A stretch of DNA of 9,809 bases from Thermodesulfatator sp. (lineage in GTDB: Bacteria > Desulfobacterota > Dissulfuribacteria > Dissulfuribacterales > QOAL01): positions 1 through 9,809 of the forward strand of contig QOAL01000211.1 of assembly GCA_003978135.1 (NCBI GenBank), given 5' to 3'. A program made the translations under genes and the position numbers. The notes below the pieces were generated by a model that saw only the letters and a program-made list of their open reading frames with translations, was not told where the DNA came from and made no database searches. This document shows positions 1 through 7,269 of this stretch, piece by piece (positions within the stretch are counted from its first letter, which is position 1; the number at the start of each line of letters is the position of its first letter).

Positions 1-51
1 AAATTAGTTAATATATCTAAGCAATGAATTCAGATTCTAATTGTCCAACTC

Positions 52-58
52 AGGAGGG
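52..58 (+). promoter_or_regulatory. Ribosome binding site deciding the cytochrome start
   Basis: AGGAGGG lies four bases upstream of the ATG at 63. It is the same strong Shine-Dalgarno sequence seen before most genes of the cluster, and it lies downstream of the alternative ATG at 24, which therefore looks spurious. Bases 1-51 are too short for a convincing promoter call. Confidence 0.75.
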
Positions 59-62
59 TTTT

Positions 63-614
63 ATGAGAATCTTGAACAGCCACCAGGGATCAACCATAGT
101 AGCATGTGTTATTGCCTTCCTCATCGCTCTTTTGATCGCCTTTTTCACTGCCAAGCAGGTTAAGTCCACAAGCACGGTAGAATTCTGCAACTCTTGTCAT
201 GAAATGAACCCCTTTTACAAGACCTGGGCTGCAGGCAAGCACGGCATAGACTCCATGGGCGCCGTCAGGGCCAGATGTGTAGACTGCCATCTTCCCCATG
301 ACAGCCTGGCCAACTATCTCAAGGTTAAGACCCAGGCAGGACTCCATGACATGAAGGCCCACGCCATGAAGAAAAAGACCCCCTGGCTGGAAATCTGGAA
401 AAATCGTGGTCCATACGTTCATGAGGCATACGAATCAGGATGCAAGGAATGCCACAAGAAACTTGTAGCTCCGGGAATTCCGGTCAAGGCGTTTACAGCC
501 CACAAGGCATACATCGTGGGTCAGACAAAGCGCACCTGTATCGACTGCCATCATGAGGTAGGCCATGGTGATCTGGTTACGGAATTCAGGGAAATTGCTC
601 AAAAAGAGCAATAA
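63..614 (+). CDS. NapC/NirT/NrfH-family tetraheme cytochrome c, membrane-anchored quinol dehydrogenase (CycX-like)
   Basis: A 183-residue protein with one N-terminal membrane helix (about residues 10-30) and a periplasmic domain holding four CxxCH heme motifs: C42-H46, C72-H76, C127-H131 and C159-H163. The first is CNSCHEM; the Met two residues after the His is typical of the NrfH/NapC family, whose members oxidise menaquinol and feed periplasmic reductases. K89 and D96 have the same seven-residue spacing as the quinol-site Lys and Asp of NrfH (inference). The ATG at 63 is preferred over an in-frame ATG at 24 because an AGGAGGG sits at 52-58 and the helix then starts near the N-terminus. The next gene is an octaheme HAO-family protein, an arrangement like the cycX-haoA pairs of Campylobacterota; this protein could also serve the Nap system as NapC. 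The family is certain, the partner is not. Confidence 0.93.
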   Translation: MRILNSHQGSTIVACVIAFLIALLIAFFTAKQVKSTSTVEFCNSCHEMNPFYKTWAAGKHGIDSMGAVRARCVDCHLPHDSLANYLKVKTQAGLHDMKAHAMKKKTPWLEIWKNRGPYVHEAYESGCKECHKKLVAPGIPVKAFTAHKAYIVGQTKRTCIDCHHEVGHGDLVTEFREIAQKEQ

Positions 615-749
615 ACAAGGGAAACAGTGAGATTTTTAACAGAACATCATTGTGCGGATGCATAGAATGGGGGAATCAAGGTCTTCCCAGGAAAACTGAT
701 ACATACAGCACAAAAAGATAAATTTTTAATTTAACAAAGGAGGGTAAAC

Positions 750-2120
750 ATGAAAGGTTTAGTTGGAAAGATGGGCATCATCTGTATGACAGCTTGCTTC
801 ATTGCAGTTGGAGCAAACTCGGCTGTTGCACAGGAACAGGGCCAGCAGAAACAAACATCACCCAAACTTCATAAGGAATTGGTGATCAAAAGAGGGGTCC
901 GCCCCGAGGCAACAAAATGTATTGAATGCCATTCAAAGAAGACTCCAGGCATTATTGACTCCTGGAAACTGGGAAAGATGGCTCACGCAGCTGTTTCCTG
1001 CTACGACTGCCACGTGGTAGAGAAAAGCTCACCCATGGCAAGCCAGTGTTCAGGCCTCAAGGGGACCAATATCTATATTTCACCAATGGTTTCCTCAAAG
1101 ACCTGTTCCCGCTGTCATCCACAGGAGGTTGAACAGTTCCTGAAAAGCGGCCATGCCAAGCTTGCAAGTGCGCCGGTAGTGGACAACAAGAAGATGATCA
1201 ATCTCATCTACAACCTGGAAGGCGGTGGATTTATTGGGAACAAGCACGGAAATTCCAGCAACTGGGCTTCCAGGGAAGCAGGCTGCCAGATGTGCCATGG
1301 CGGTCAAGTCGAACTCGGTCCTGACCACAAGCCTGTTAAAAACACATGGCCAGGCGGCGTTGGTACCAGGTATCCTGACGGATCTATTGGCACCTGTACA
1401 GTCTGCCATACAAGGCACCAGTTCTCAGTGACTGAAGCAAGAAAGCCTGAGGCATGCGCAAGCTGTCACCTTGGTCCAGACCATCCGGACATTGAAATCT
1501 ATATAGAAAGCAAGCATGGACAGATATTCAGCACTCACGGAGAGGACTGGGAATGGGACAGTGCTCCTGATGCATGGCAGCCTGGGGATTACACTGCTCC
1601 TACCTGTGCAACATGCCATATGAGCGGTATCGGCGACCTGACCACCACCCATAATATAAATGAAAGACTGAAATGGGACCTGGTTCACAAAAAGAGCGTT
1701 ATCAGGTCTGGTGAAAGGGGTGATGGTGAAAAGGGTGCGAAACTCATGAGGCAGGTTTGTGCCAATTGCCACGGCCCGACTCAGATCACCAAGGAAATCA
1801 ATACCCTTGATGATGCCGTAGCCCTTTACAACATGTACTGGGATGGTGCTGTAAAAATGAAGAAGGAACTTGCAGCCAAGGGACTTCTTGGAAAGGATCC
1901 ATGGAAGGATGGTTTCCAGGAGCTTATGTACTACCTGTGGCATCATACAGGAAGGCGTGCCCGCCAGGGCGCAGCAATGAACGGACCTGACTATGCTCAC
2001 TGGCATGGTTTCTTCCAGGTCTTCCAGGTTTACAAGGATCTGCAGCAGATCTATGACTGGCGTATGAAGAATAACAGGATTGAGGATCTCAGCACTGTAA
2101 TGAGCAGCGGTCCTCTTTAA
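750..2120 (+). CDS. haoA: Octaheme cytochrome c of the hydroxylamine oxidoreductase (HAO) family
   Basis: A 456-residue exported protein. The signal peptide probably ends at AVA|QE (about residue 27). Eight CxxCH motifs start at C57, C84, C119, C179, C216, C236, C286 and C337, as in HAO, where heme 4 (here C179-H183) is the catalytic heme. Family-typical stretches are [29 protein letters not shown] and [10 protein letters not shown]244-H245 is the best candidate for the catalytic Asp-His pair (inference). Unlike Nitrosomonas HAO there is no C-terminal membrane helix, so it should be a soluble periplasmic enzyme. HAO oxidises hydroxylamine; the epsilon-type relatives found beside a NapC-like gene are thought to reduce nitrite. 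With nap genes downstream and no NrfA in view, nitrite or hydroxylamine reduction is the likelier role. AAAGGAGGG at 737-745 supports the start. A hairpin follows at 2153-2182. Confidence 0.93.
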   Translation: MKGLVGKMGIICMTACFIAVGANSAVAQEQGQQKQTSPKLHKELVIKRGVRPEATKCIECHSKKTPGIIDSWKLGKMAHAAVSCYDCHVVEKSSPMASQCSGLKGTNIYISPMVSSKTCSRCHPQEVEQFLKSGHAKLASAPVVDNKKMINLIYNLEGGGFIGNKHGNSSNWASREAGCQMCHGGQVELGPDHKPVKNTWPGGVGTRYPDGSIGTCTVCHTRHQFSVTEARKPEACASCHLGPDHPDIEIYIESKHGQIFSTHGEDWEWDSAPDAWQPGDYTAPTCATCHMSGIGDLTTTHNINERLKWDLVHKKSVIRSGERGDGEKGAKLMRQVCANCHGPTQITKEINTLDDAVALYNMYWDGAVKMKKELAAKGLLGKDPWKDGFQELMYYLWHHTGRRARQGAAMNGPDYAHWHGFFQVFQVYKDLQQIYDWRMKNNRIEDLSTVMSSGPL

Positions 2121-2152
2121 TAGGCAAGCTCACCCAAGAGCTTAATTTTAAA

Positions 2153-2182
2153 AAGGCTGTGGTTTTAGGGAGCCACAGCCTT
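2153..2182 (+). terminator. Hairpin terminator or processing site after the HAO gene
   Basis: AAGGCTGTGG at 2153-2162 pairs perfectly with CCACAGCCTT at 2173-2182 around a 10-base loop. A T-rich stretch (TTGTTCCATTTATTC) follows. It looks like a rho-independent terminator that is at least partly leaky, because the next gene starts only 28 bases later in the same direction. It could instead protect the 3' end of the upstream message. Confidence 0.7.
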
Positions 2183-2210
2183 GTTCCATTTATTCAAAGG
2201 AGGGAAAAAG

Positions 2211-3650
2211 ATGAAAAGACCACTTTTTATTACCATCCTGCTGCTGTGTTTTTTGGTTACGGCAAATGCCTTTGCTTACAAGATCAATGACAATGCCTAT
2301 ATCAAATTCAAGGAAGAGATCAGGTACGAGAACTGGTCAACCTTTGAAAAACCAAACACGGTGGACGATCAGTATGATTTTGTTTCCAGCAAGATGCGGC
2401 TTGGATTCGGATTTAATTCCAATTACATAGATGCATTTGGGGAATTTAACTGGACCCAGTTTTTCGGTCTTCCCAGGAAGGCATCCTATGGAACAGGTGC
2501 TCTCTATTTTGGGCAGAACAATGGCGCCAGGGACGTAGGTAAGGTGGGTATCGACCAGGCCTGGCTCAGGGGGCGCTTTCCGGGCTTTGAAAACCTCAGT
2601 GCCACAGTTGGCCGTTTCAAGTATAACAGCGGACTTGAATACAAGACCAAGCCAAAGAACAAAAGGCTCCAGTGGCTCAGGAAACTGCGCGTCTCCCAGA
2701 GGCTCATCGGCGGGTTCGAGTGGTCGCGTGTAGGCCGCTCCTTTGACGGTTTCCAGGTAGCATGGGATGACAAGGCATACAATGTCACTGTGGCGGGGTT
2801 TCAGCCCACACCCGGTGGCTTCTATCTGGACTACATGGACGATGATTACAACGGTTACAAATCCCACGATATAGACTTGGTCACAGCCGTATTCACCCTG
2901 AAGGACTCAGTTGTCCAGGGACTCGATGCACAGCTTTTCTACTATTATTACAATGATGACCGTGGTCTTCCAAACCAGGATCCGGAAATCAACAACTTCG
3001 GCGGCCATATCATCTATGTGACGCCCAAGGTGGGGCCTGGCAGCTTTGACATGCTCTGCTGGGGCGACTACCAGTCTGGTACCTGGGGTAGAAATGACCA
3101 GAGCGCATATGCAGTGGCCCTGGAAGGTGGATACAAGTTCGAAGACATCATGTGGCAGCCCTGGGTGCGCGGCGGTTATTTCAGGGGTTCAGGCGATGAT
3201 GATCCAAATGACAACGATCGCGATACCTTTTTCCAGATGCTGCCTACCCTTCGCATCTACGCCATGACTCCATGGTTTAACCTGATGAACACCACCTATG
3301 GTTTTGGTCAGTTGATGGTCAAACCCCTCAAGAACGTGCTGGTCCGTACCGATTTCACCAGGCTGTGGCTCACAGAAAAGGAAGACGCCTGGTACCAGGG
3401 TTCAGGTATGACAAGGCCTGATATTTTCGGTTACAAGGGTATCAGGCCTGCAGGCGGCTTTGACGACGATGACCTGGGCACCATGTGGGACCTGTCCCTG
3501 TTTATCAAGGACATCTACAAGGCCTATGGGGTCAGCATGGGACTGGATCTCTATTACAGCCATGTCTGGGGTGACGATGTTGTAGAACAGGTCTTCACCA
3601 AGGATGACGACCTTGATTTCTTCTACGCAGAGTTCAGGATCACATTCTAA
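2211..3650 (+). CDS. Outer-membrane beta-barrel porin, alginate-export (Alginate_exp) type
   Basis: A 479-residue protein with a clear signal peptide (cleavage near AFA|Y, residue 22) and no internal hydrophobic helices. It is rich in alternating aromatic and glycine strands and ends in Phe (FRITF), the usual outer-membrane assembly signal. The C-terminal half, around TFFQMLPTLRIYAMTPWFN, resembles the alginate-export barrel family (recognised by eye). Members occur widely as porins beside respiratory genes and do not imply alginate. A strongly basic stretch at residues 144-164 (nine Lys/Arg) and acidic loops near 327-338 and 417-422 could set selectivity. The ATG at 2211 follows AAAGGAGGG at 2196-2204; the in-frame TTG at 2181 is rejected because it lies in the hairpin. 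Lying between the HAO and napM genes, it may admit nitrate, nitrite or hydroxylamine (inference). Confidence 0.85.
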   Translation: MKRPLFITILLLCFLVTANAFAYKINDNAYIKFKEEIRYENWSTFEKPNTVDDQYDFVSSKMRLGFGFNSNYIDAFGEFNWTQFFGLPRKASYGTGALYFGQNNGARDVGKVGIDQAWLRGRFPGFENLSATVGRFKYNSGLEYKTKPKNKRLQWLRKLRVSQRLIGGFEWSRVGRSFDGFQVAWDDKAYNVTVAGFQPTPGGFYLDYMDDDYNGYKSHDIDLVTAVFTLKDSVVQGLDAQLFYYYYNDDRGLPNQDPEINNFGGHIIYVTPKVGPGSFDMLCWGDYQSGTWGRNDQSAYAVALEGGYKFEDIMWQPWVRGGYFRGSGDDDPNDNDRDTFFQMLPTLRIYAMTPWFNLMNTTYGFGQLMVKPLKNVLVRTDFTRLWLTEKEDAWYQGSGMTRPDIFGYKGIRPAGGFDDDDLGTMWDLSLFIKDIYKAYGVSMGLDLYYSHVWGDDVVEQVFTKDDDLDFFYAEFRITF

Positions 3651-3662
3651 CTTTAAACAAAA

Positions 3663-3687
3663 AAAGGGCCGGATAATCCGGCCCTTT
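3663..3687 (+). terminator. Strong hairpin between the porin gene and napM
   Basis: AAAGGGCCGGA at 3663-3673 pairs perfectly with TCCGGCCCTTT at 3677-3687 around a three-base loop. It is GC-rich, has A residues upstream and TTTGTCTTT at its 3' side, so it could work as a terminator. The napM ribosome binding site begins only seven bases after the stem, so it may attenuate napMA expression or stabilise the mRNA ends. Confidence 0.8.
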
Positions 3688-3706
3688 GTCTTTAAGGAGG
3701 GGGAAA

Positions 3707-4093
3707 GTGAAAAGAAAACTTCTAAGATTGGGCCTGTTGCTGATCATGTTTTCCGTGGCATCTGCCTGTACTGCCGGCACATCCAGGACGGGCACGGAAG
3801 GCATTAAATCATCTGGGCCATCTCATCCACAACTGTCTGAGCAGGAAAAACTGACTCCATGCGCCCAGTGCCACAAGGACGTCACGCCAGACCTTTACAA
3901 GCAGTGGTATGATTCTGTCCACGGTATTGCCAATGTAAAATGCTTCCAATGCCACGGGACCTATGAGAACTTCCGTGTTGAGCCTGATGAAACCAATTGT
4001 GCCGCCTGTCACAATGCCCAGTATTTAAAGCGACCAAAGGATAAAAAATGCTGGGTCTGCCATCCAGCACATAATTTTTTCGCACACAAGTAA
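3707..4093 (+). CDS. napM: NapM, small tetraheme periplasmic cytochrome c
   Basis: A 128-residue exported protein with four CxxCH motifs: C52-H56, C79-H83, C98-H102 and C115-H119. It has exactly four other histidines (H40, H72, H122, H127), enough to give every heme a second His ligand. It lies 15 bases upstream of napA, as NapM does in the NapB-less nap cluster of Desulfovibrio desulfuricans, where it is the proposed electron donor to NapA. The signal peptide ends at VASAC, so C21 could be lipidated, although an ordinary ASA|C cleavage is equally possible. The start is the GTG at 3707, which follows a strong AAGGAGGGGG at 3694-3703; an in-frame TTG at 3686 lies inside the upstream hairpin and is rejected. 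The cytochrome call is certain; the NapM name rests on size, heme number and position. Confidence 0.88.
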   Translation: MKRKLLRLGLLLIMFSVASACTAGTSRTGTEGIKSSGPSHPQLSEQEKLTPCAQCHKDVTPDLYKQWYDSVHGIANVKCFQCHGTYENFRVEPDETNCAACHNAQYLKRPKDKKCWVCHPAHNFFAHK

Positions 4094-4108
4094 GGGAGGA
4101 GGACACCT

Positions 4109-6517
4109 ATGGGCCTTTCAAGAAGAGAATTCATAAAAAGAACTGCTGCCCTTACTGCAGCATCATACGTGGGGATGAACCTTCCCATCAGCCTTGAGGG
4201 AGAAGCCCAGGCTGCTGACGCAGACACCTGGCATCCGGGCACATGCCGCCTTTGCGGTTCTGGTTGCCGTCTGGAACTGGGCGTAAAAAACGGTCAGGCA
4301 GTGGCCCTCAGGGGGATATCCAAATCAAGGACCAACTTTGGCTATCTTTGCATGAAGGGAATGCTCTTTTACAAGCTGATGGGGCAAAACCACCCTGAAC
4401 GCCTGAAAAAACCCCTTTACCGGGCAAAAAAGGACCAGCCGTTCAAGGAAATTTCATGGGACGAAGCCCTTGATATTGCGGCAAAGGAGTTTGCAAAGGC
4501 TGTAAAAACCCATGGCAATAATTCTGTGGCCTATTACGGCTCCGGCCAGGCCCTGACTGAGGAGACGTATCTCTTTCAAAAGGTAATGCGCGGAGGGCTC
4601 CAGACCAATAATGTCGAGGGCAACCCGAGACTTTGCATGGCAAGTGCTGTGGGAGGATACCTTACATCCTTTGGTGCAGACGAGCCCATTGGCGGTTATG
4701 ACAACTTTGAAAGGGCAAGTTGCTTTTTCATAATTGGGAGCAACACGGCCGAGGCCCATCCTGTGCTGTTCAGAAGGATCATGAGGAGAAAAATGGATAA
4801 CAGGGACAAGGTCAAGGTGATAAATGCCGATCCAAGGATCTCTCCCACCTCAAGGATAGCTGACCTGGACCTGGTCTTTGAACCTGGCACTGACCTGGCC
4901 ATGTTGAACGCAATGGCCTACGTAATAATTGAAGAAAAACTATACGACGAGGATTTTCTTAATAATTACGCTACATTCAGGCAGGGAAAGAAAAAGAAAC
5001 AGGTCTCTTTTGAAGAATACAAGAAATTCGTCTCCGCCTATACCCCTGAGAAGGCCGCCCAGATCTGCAAGGGCAATATAACACCTGAAAAGATCAGGAC
5101 CGCGGCCCGCTGGTTTGCTACCTCTGAAGGCACCATGAGCATCTGGACCATGGGCATAAACCAAAGAAGCCGGGGTGTATGGGCCAACAACCTTATCCAC
5201 AACCTGCACATCCTCACAGGACAATTATGCAAGCCAGGCGCCGACAGCTTTTCCCTTACCGGGCAGCCCAATGCCTGTGGAGGCGTACGCGAGGGTGGCG
5301 GCCTTTGCCACATCCTGCCAGCCCACAGGCTGGTCAAAAAGGACAAGCTGCGCCACCAGGTAGAAAGGCTTTGGGGCATACCCCAGGGCCGCATCCCGCC
5401 AAAACCTGGCTATCACACCATGGCAATGTTTGAAGCAGTAAACCAGGGAAAGATAAAGGCCATCTGGATAAACTGCACGAGTCCTGCCCAAAGCCTTCCC
5501 AATTGCGACAAATACGTAAAAGGTATGGCACGGGACGACCTATTCATGGTTGTAACCGATATCTTTCCTACATGGACCACCGAGCTTGCAAACCTTATAC
5601 TGCCCACTGCCTTCATCTTCGAAAAGACCGGTGTTTACGGCTGCACTGAAAGACGGTCCCAGCTTACCAGAAAGGCGGTAAACGCCCCTGGAGAAGCCAA
5701 ACCCGAGGTCTGGATTGTGCGGGAATGGGCCATCAGGCTTTCCAAGGAGCTGAATGATCCGGTCATCAAAAAATGCGTGGAGCCCTTCATGGGCAAGGAA
5801 CCGGACTATGAACTCCCAAAGGCCATCTGGGACGAATACACCCAGAAATTGACCAAGGACAGGGACAATGATCTCAGGGGAGCTACATATGAGGTTCTGG
5901 AACAGCTTCCGGACGGCGTACAATGGCCGGCGCCCACCAGGGAATTTGCCTTGAAAGGGGGCACTGACATCAAGTTTGTCCGGGGCATTGACCCCTTGGC
6001 GGATAAACACGCCGAGAATGAAATGCCTTATCAGTTCTATGGGCCTGCTCATCCGGACAAAAAGCTCTGGATCTGGCTCAGGCCCCAGAAGGGTGCAGAA
6101 GAGACGCCTGATTCGGAATATCCCTTTTATCTCTCCACAGGACGTGTCATTGACCACTGGCATACCAGCAGCATGACCGGCAGGATCAATGAACTCATGA
6201 GGGCAAACCCTTATGCCTTCGTTGAAATAAATCCAAAGGATGCTGAAAAGCTTGGAATCAAGCCTGGAGACATGGTGGAGGTCACCTCGCGAAGGGGCAA
6301 AAACATCCTGCCTGCCAAGGTCTATGTGGGTCCATGTGAAGGCATGGTATTTGTGTACTGGCACGACATGTACCAGGATCGCATGATAAACAAGGTCACC
6401 AATGACGTGTGGGACCCTGGCTCAAAGGAACCTGAATTCAAGATATGCGCATGCCGCATTAAGAAGGTATCAGGCCCGAAACCGTTAAAGCCATTTATTG
6501 TCCAGATGAAAAAGTAA
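4109..6517 (+). CDS. napA: NapA, catalytic molybdopterin subunit of periplasmic nitrate reductase
   Basis: An 802-residue Mo-bis-MGD oxidoreductase that reduces nitrate to nitrite in the periplasm. The N-terminus carries a twin-arginine signal, SRREFIK at residues 4-10. The [4Fe-4S] ligands are C46, C49, C53 and C81, with the conserved K83 that relays electrons to the pterin. C176 in NPRLCMASAVGGY is the Mo-ligand cysteine, in the NapA context continuing into FGADEPIGGYDN. GVWANNLIHNLHILTGQ and SLTGQPNACGGVRE are further NapA signatures, as is the C-terminal TGRVIDHWHTSSMTGR region. These, with NapD, NapG and NapH downstream, favour nitrate reductase over formate dehydrogenase or thiosulfate/arsenate reductases. 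A GGGAGGAGG at 4094-4102 precedes the ATG, directly after the napM stop. No napB lies in the window, so NapM is the likely electron donor. Confidence 0.97.
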   Translation: MGLSRREFIKRTAALTAASYVGMNLPISLEGEAQAADADTWHPGTCRLCGSGCRLELGVKNGQAVALRGISKSRTNFGYLCMKGMLFYKLMGQNHPERLKKPLYRAKKDQPFKEISWDEALDIAAKEFAKAVKTHGNNSVAYYGSGQALTEETYLFQKVMRGGLQTNNVEGNPRLCMASAVGGYLTSFGADEPIGGYDNFERASCFFIIGSNTAEAHPVLFRRIMRRKMDNRDKVKVINADPRISPTSRIADLDLVFEPGTDLAMLNAMAYVIIEEKLYDEDFLNNYATFRQGKKKKQVSFEEYKKFVSAYTPEKAAQICKGNITPEKIRTAARWFATSEGTMSIWTMGINQRSRGVWANNLIHNLHILTGQLCKPGADSFSLTGQPNACGGVREGGGLCHILPAHRLVKKDKLRHQVERLWGIPQGRIPPKPGYHTMAMFEAVNQGKIKAIWINCTSPAQSLPNCDKYVKGMARDDLFMVVTDIFPTWTTELANLILPTAFIFEKTGVYGCTERRSQLTRKAVNAPGEAKPEVWIVREWAIRLSKELNDPVIKKCVEPFMGKEPDYELPKAIWDEYTQKLTKDRDNDLRGATYEVLEQLPDGVQWPAPTREFALKGGTDIKFVRGIDPLADKHAENEMPYQFYGPAHPDKKLWIWLRPQKGAEETPDSEYPFYLSTGRVIDHWHTSSMTGRINELMRANPYAFVEINPKDAEKLGIKPGDMVEVTSRRGKNILPAKVYVGPCEGMVFVYWHDMYQDRMINKVTNDVWDPGSKEPEFKICACRIKKVSGPKPLKPFIVQMKK

Positions 6518-6525
6518 AAAAAACA

Positions 6526-6552
6526 GGCCGGGTGCCCCAGTGGTATCCGGCC
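6526..6552 (+). terminator. Hairpin after napA
   Basis: GGCCGGGTGCC at 6526-6536 pairs with GGTATCCGGCC at 6542-6552 (nine Watson-Crick pairs and two G-U wobbles) around a five-base loop. No good T tract follows (ATTATTGTGTG), so it may be a weak terminator or an mRNA-stabilising element that keeps napA message more abundant than the accessory genes behind it. Confidence 0.6.
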
Positions 6553-6576
6553 ATTATTGTGTGCTAATTTGAAGAT

Positions 6577-7257
6577 ATGAAGATTATTCGAGTTCTTACC
6601 CTGCTTTTTCCCTTGATTATCCTGGGTCATACCGCTCCCTCAATGGGAGGAGAAACGAAGCTGGTGGAGGGTTTTCTTTTCAGCCACACAAAGGGTGAGA
6701 CATGTGCTCAAAAGTGGCTTTTCATGGAAAAACTTATTGAAAAAGACAGGGTACGCTGCAATGAGACTTACCAGATAAAGGGCTTCCCCTATCTCAGGGG
6801 AAACCCGCAGGTGCTACAGATGGCTCCAGAGCTTTCCAGCAAATACGCCCTGCACCAGTGGCTGGAGCTTTTGAGGAGAATAGACCTTCAGGCCAGATAC
6901 ATTGAACTGTCGACCCTGCCTGAAAATGACCTTAAGGAATTCTGCCAGCAGGCAGGCATAGAATGCTTTCAGGGACGGATCAGATCCTATGTGGCCAGAT
7001 GTTCTTCAATTATCATGGGGGATGAGAAAAGAAACCATGATTTCATGAAAATCCTCAAGAAAAACGCCCTTGTTGCTGCCAAGGAGCGGATACATGGCAA
7101 CAAACAATGTTTCAGCAACCCGGAAACCCTGGACGACCTGGTAACTCCCGATGTTCTCCATCACATTACTGCTCCACGGAAAAAAACAGGCGGTAGACCG
7201 TCTTCATCTTACCTGGAGCAGCGTATCCAGAGAAGCAAGCAGGCCTCCAGGCCTTGA
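6577..7257 (+). CDS. Exported cysteine-rich protein of unknown function between napA and napD
   Basis: A 226-residue protein that I do not recognise. The first ~20 residues form a signal peptide or a single membrane anchor (IIRVLTLLFPLIILG), so the rest should be periplasmic. It has six cysteines (C43, C61, C123, C130, C142, C178), none in a CxxC, CxxCH or ferredoxin pattern, so heme or Fe-S binding is not indicated; disulfides are possible. The middle (about residues 85-175) looks helical and the tail is basic (RKKTGGRPSSS). The ATG at 6577 has only a weak GAAG upstream, unlike the strong sites of the cytochrome, porin and napMA genes. Its stop is 12 bases before the napD ATG, so it is very likely co-transcribed with napDGH. 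A role in NapA assembly, electron transfer or nitrite handling is possible but not shown by the sequence. Confidence 0.8.
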   Translation: MKIIRVLTLLFPLIILGHTAPSMGGETKLVEGFLFSHTKGETCAQKWLFMEKLIEKDRVRCNETYQIKGFPYLRGNPQVLQMAPELSSKYALHQWLELLRRIDLQARYIELSTLPENDLKEFCQQAGIECFQGRIRSYVARCSSIIMGDEKRNHDFMKILKKNALVAAKERIHGNKQCFSNPETLDDLVTPDVLHHITAPRKKTGGRPSSSYLEQRIQRSKQASRP

Positions 7258-7269
7258 TTGGAGAAAAAG

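Noticed and set aside
24..62. Upstream ATG extending the first cytochrome by 13 residues
   Set aside because: The extension is polar, lacks a ribosome binding site and contains the real AGGAGGG site of the ATG at 63.
671..688. Inverted repeat GGGAA-N8-TTCCC upstream of the HAO-like gene
   Set aside because: Five base pairs with an eight-base loop is expected by chance, and no promoter boxes with proper spacing are next to it; the 615-749 gap holds no convincing regulatory site.
1425..2006. Minus-strand open frame (193 residues) opposite the HAO-like gene
   Set aside because: It is a shadow of a well-supported octaheme cytochrome frame, with no ribosome binding site or recognisable domain.
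5540..6364. Long minus-strand open frame (274 residues) opposite napA
   Set aside because: It lies wholly inside napA, whose protein matches NapA throughout; the antisense product shows no recognisable domain and arises from codon bias on the opposite strand.
4109..6517. NapA homologue as a thiosulfate, polysulfide or arsenate reductase, or a formate dehydrogenase
   Set aside because: The Mo-ligand region, the SLTGQPNACG motif and the adjacent NapD, NapG and NapH are specific to periplasmic nitrate reductase.
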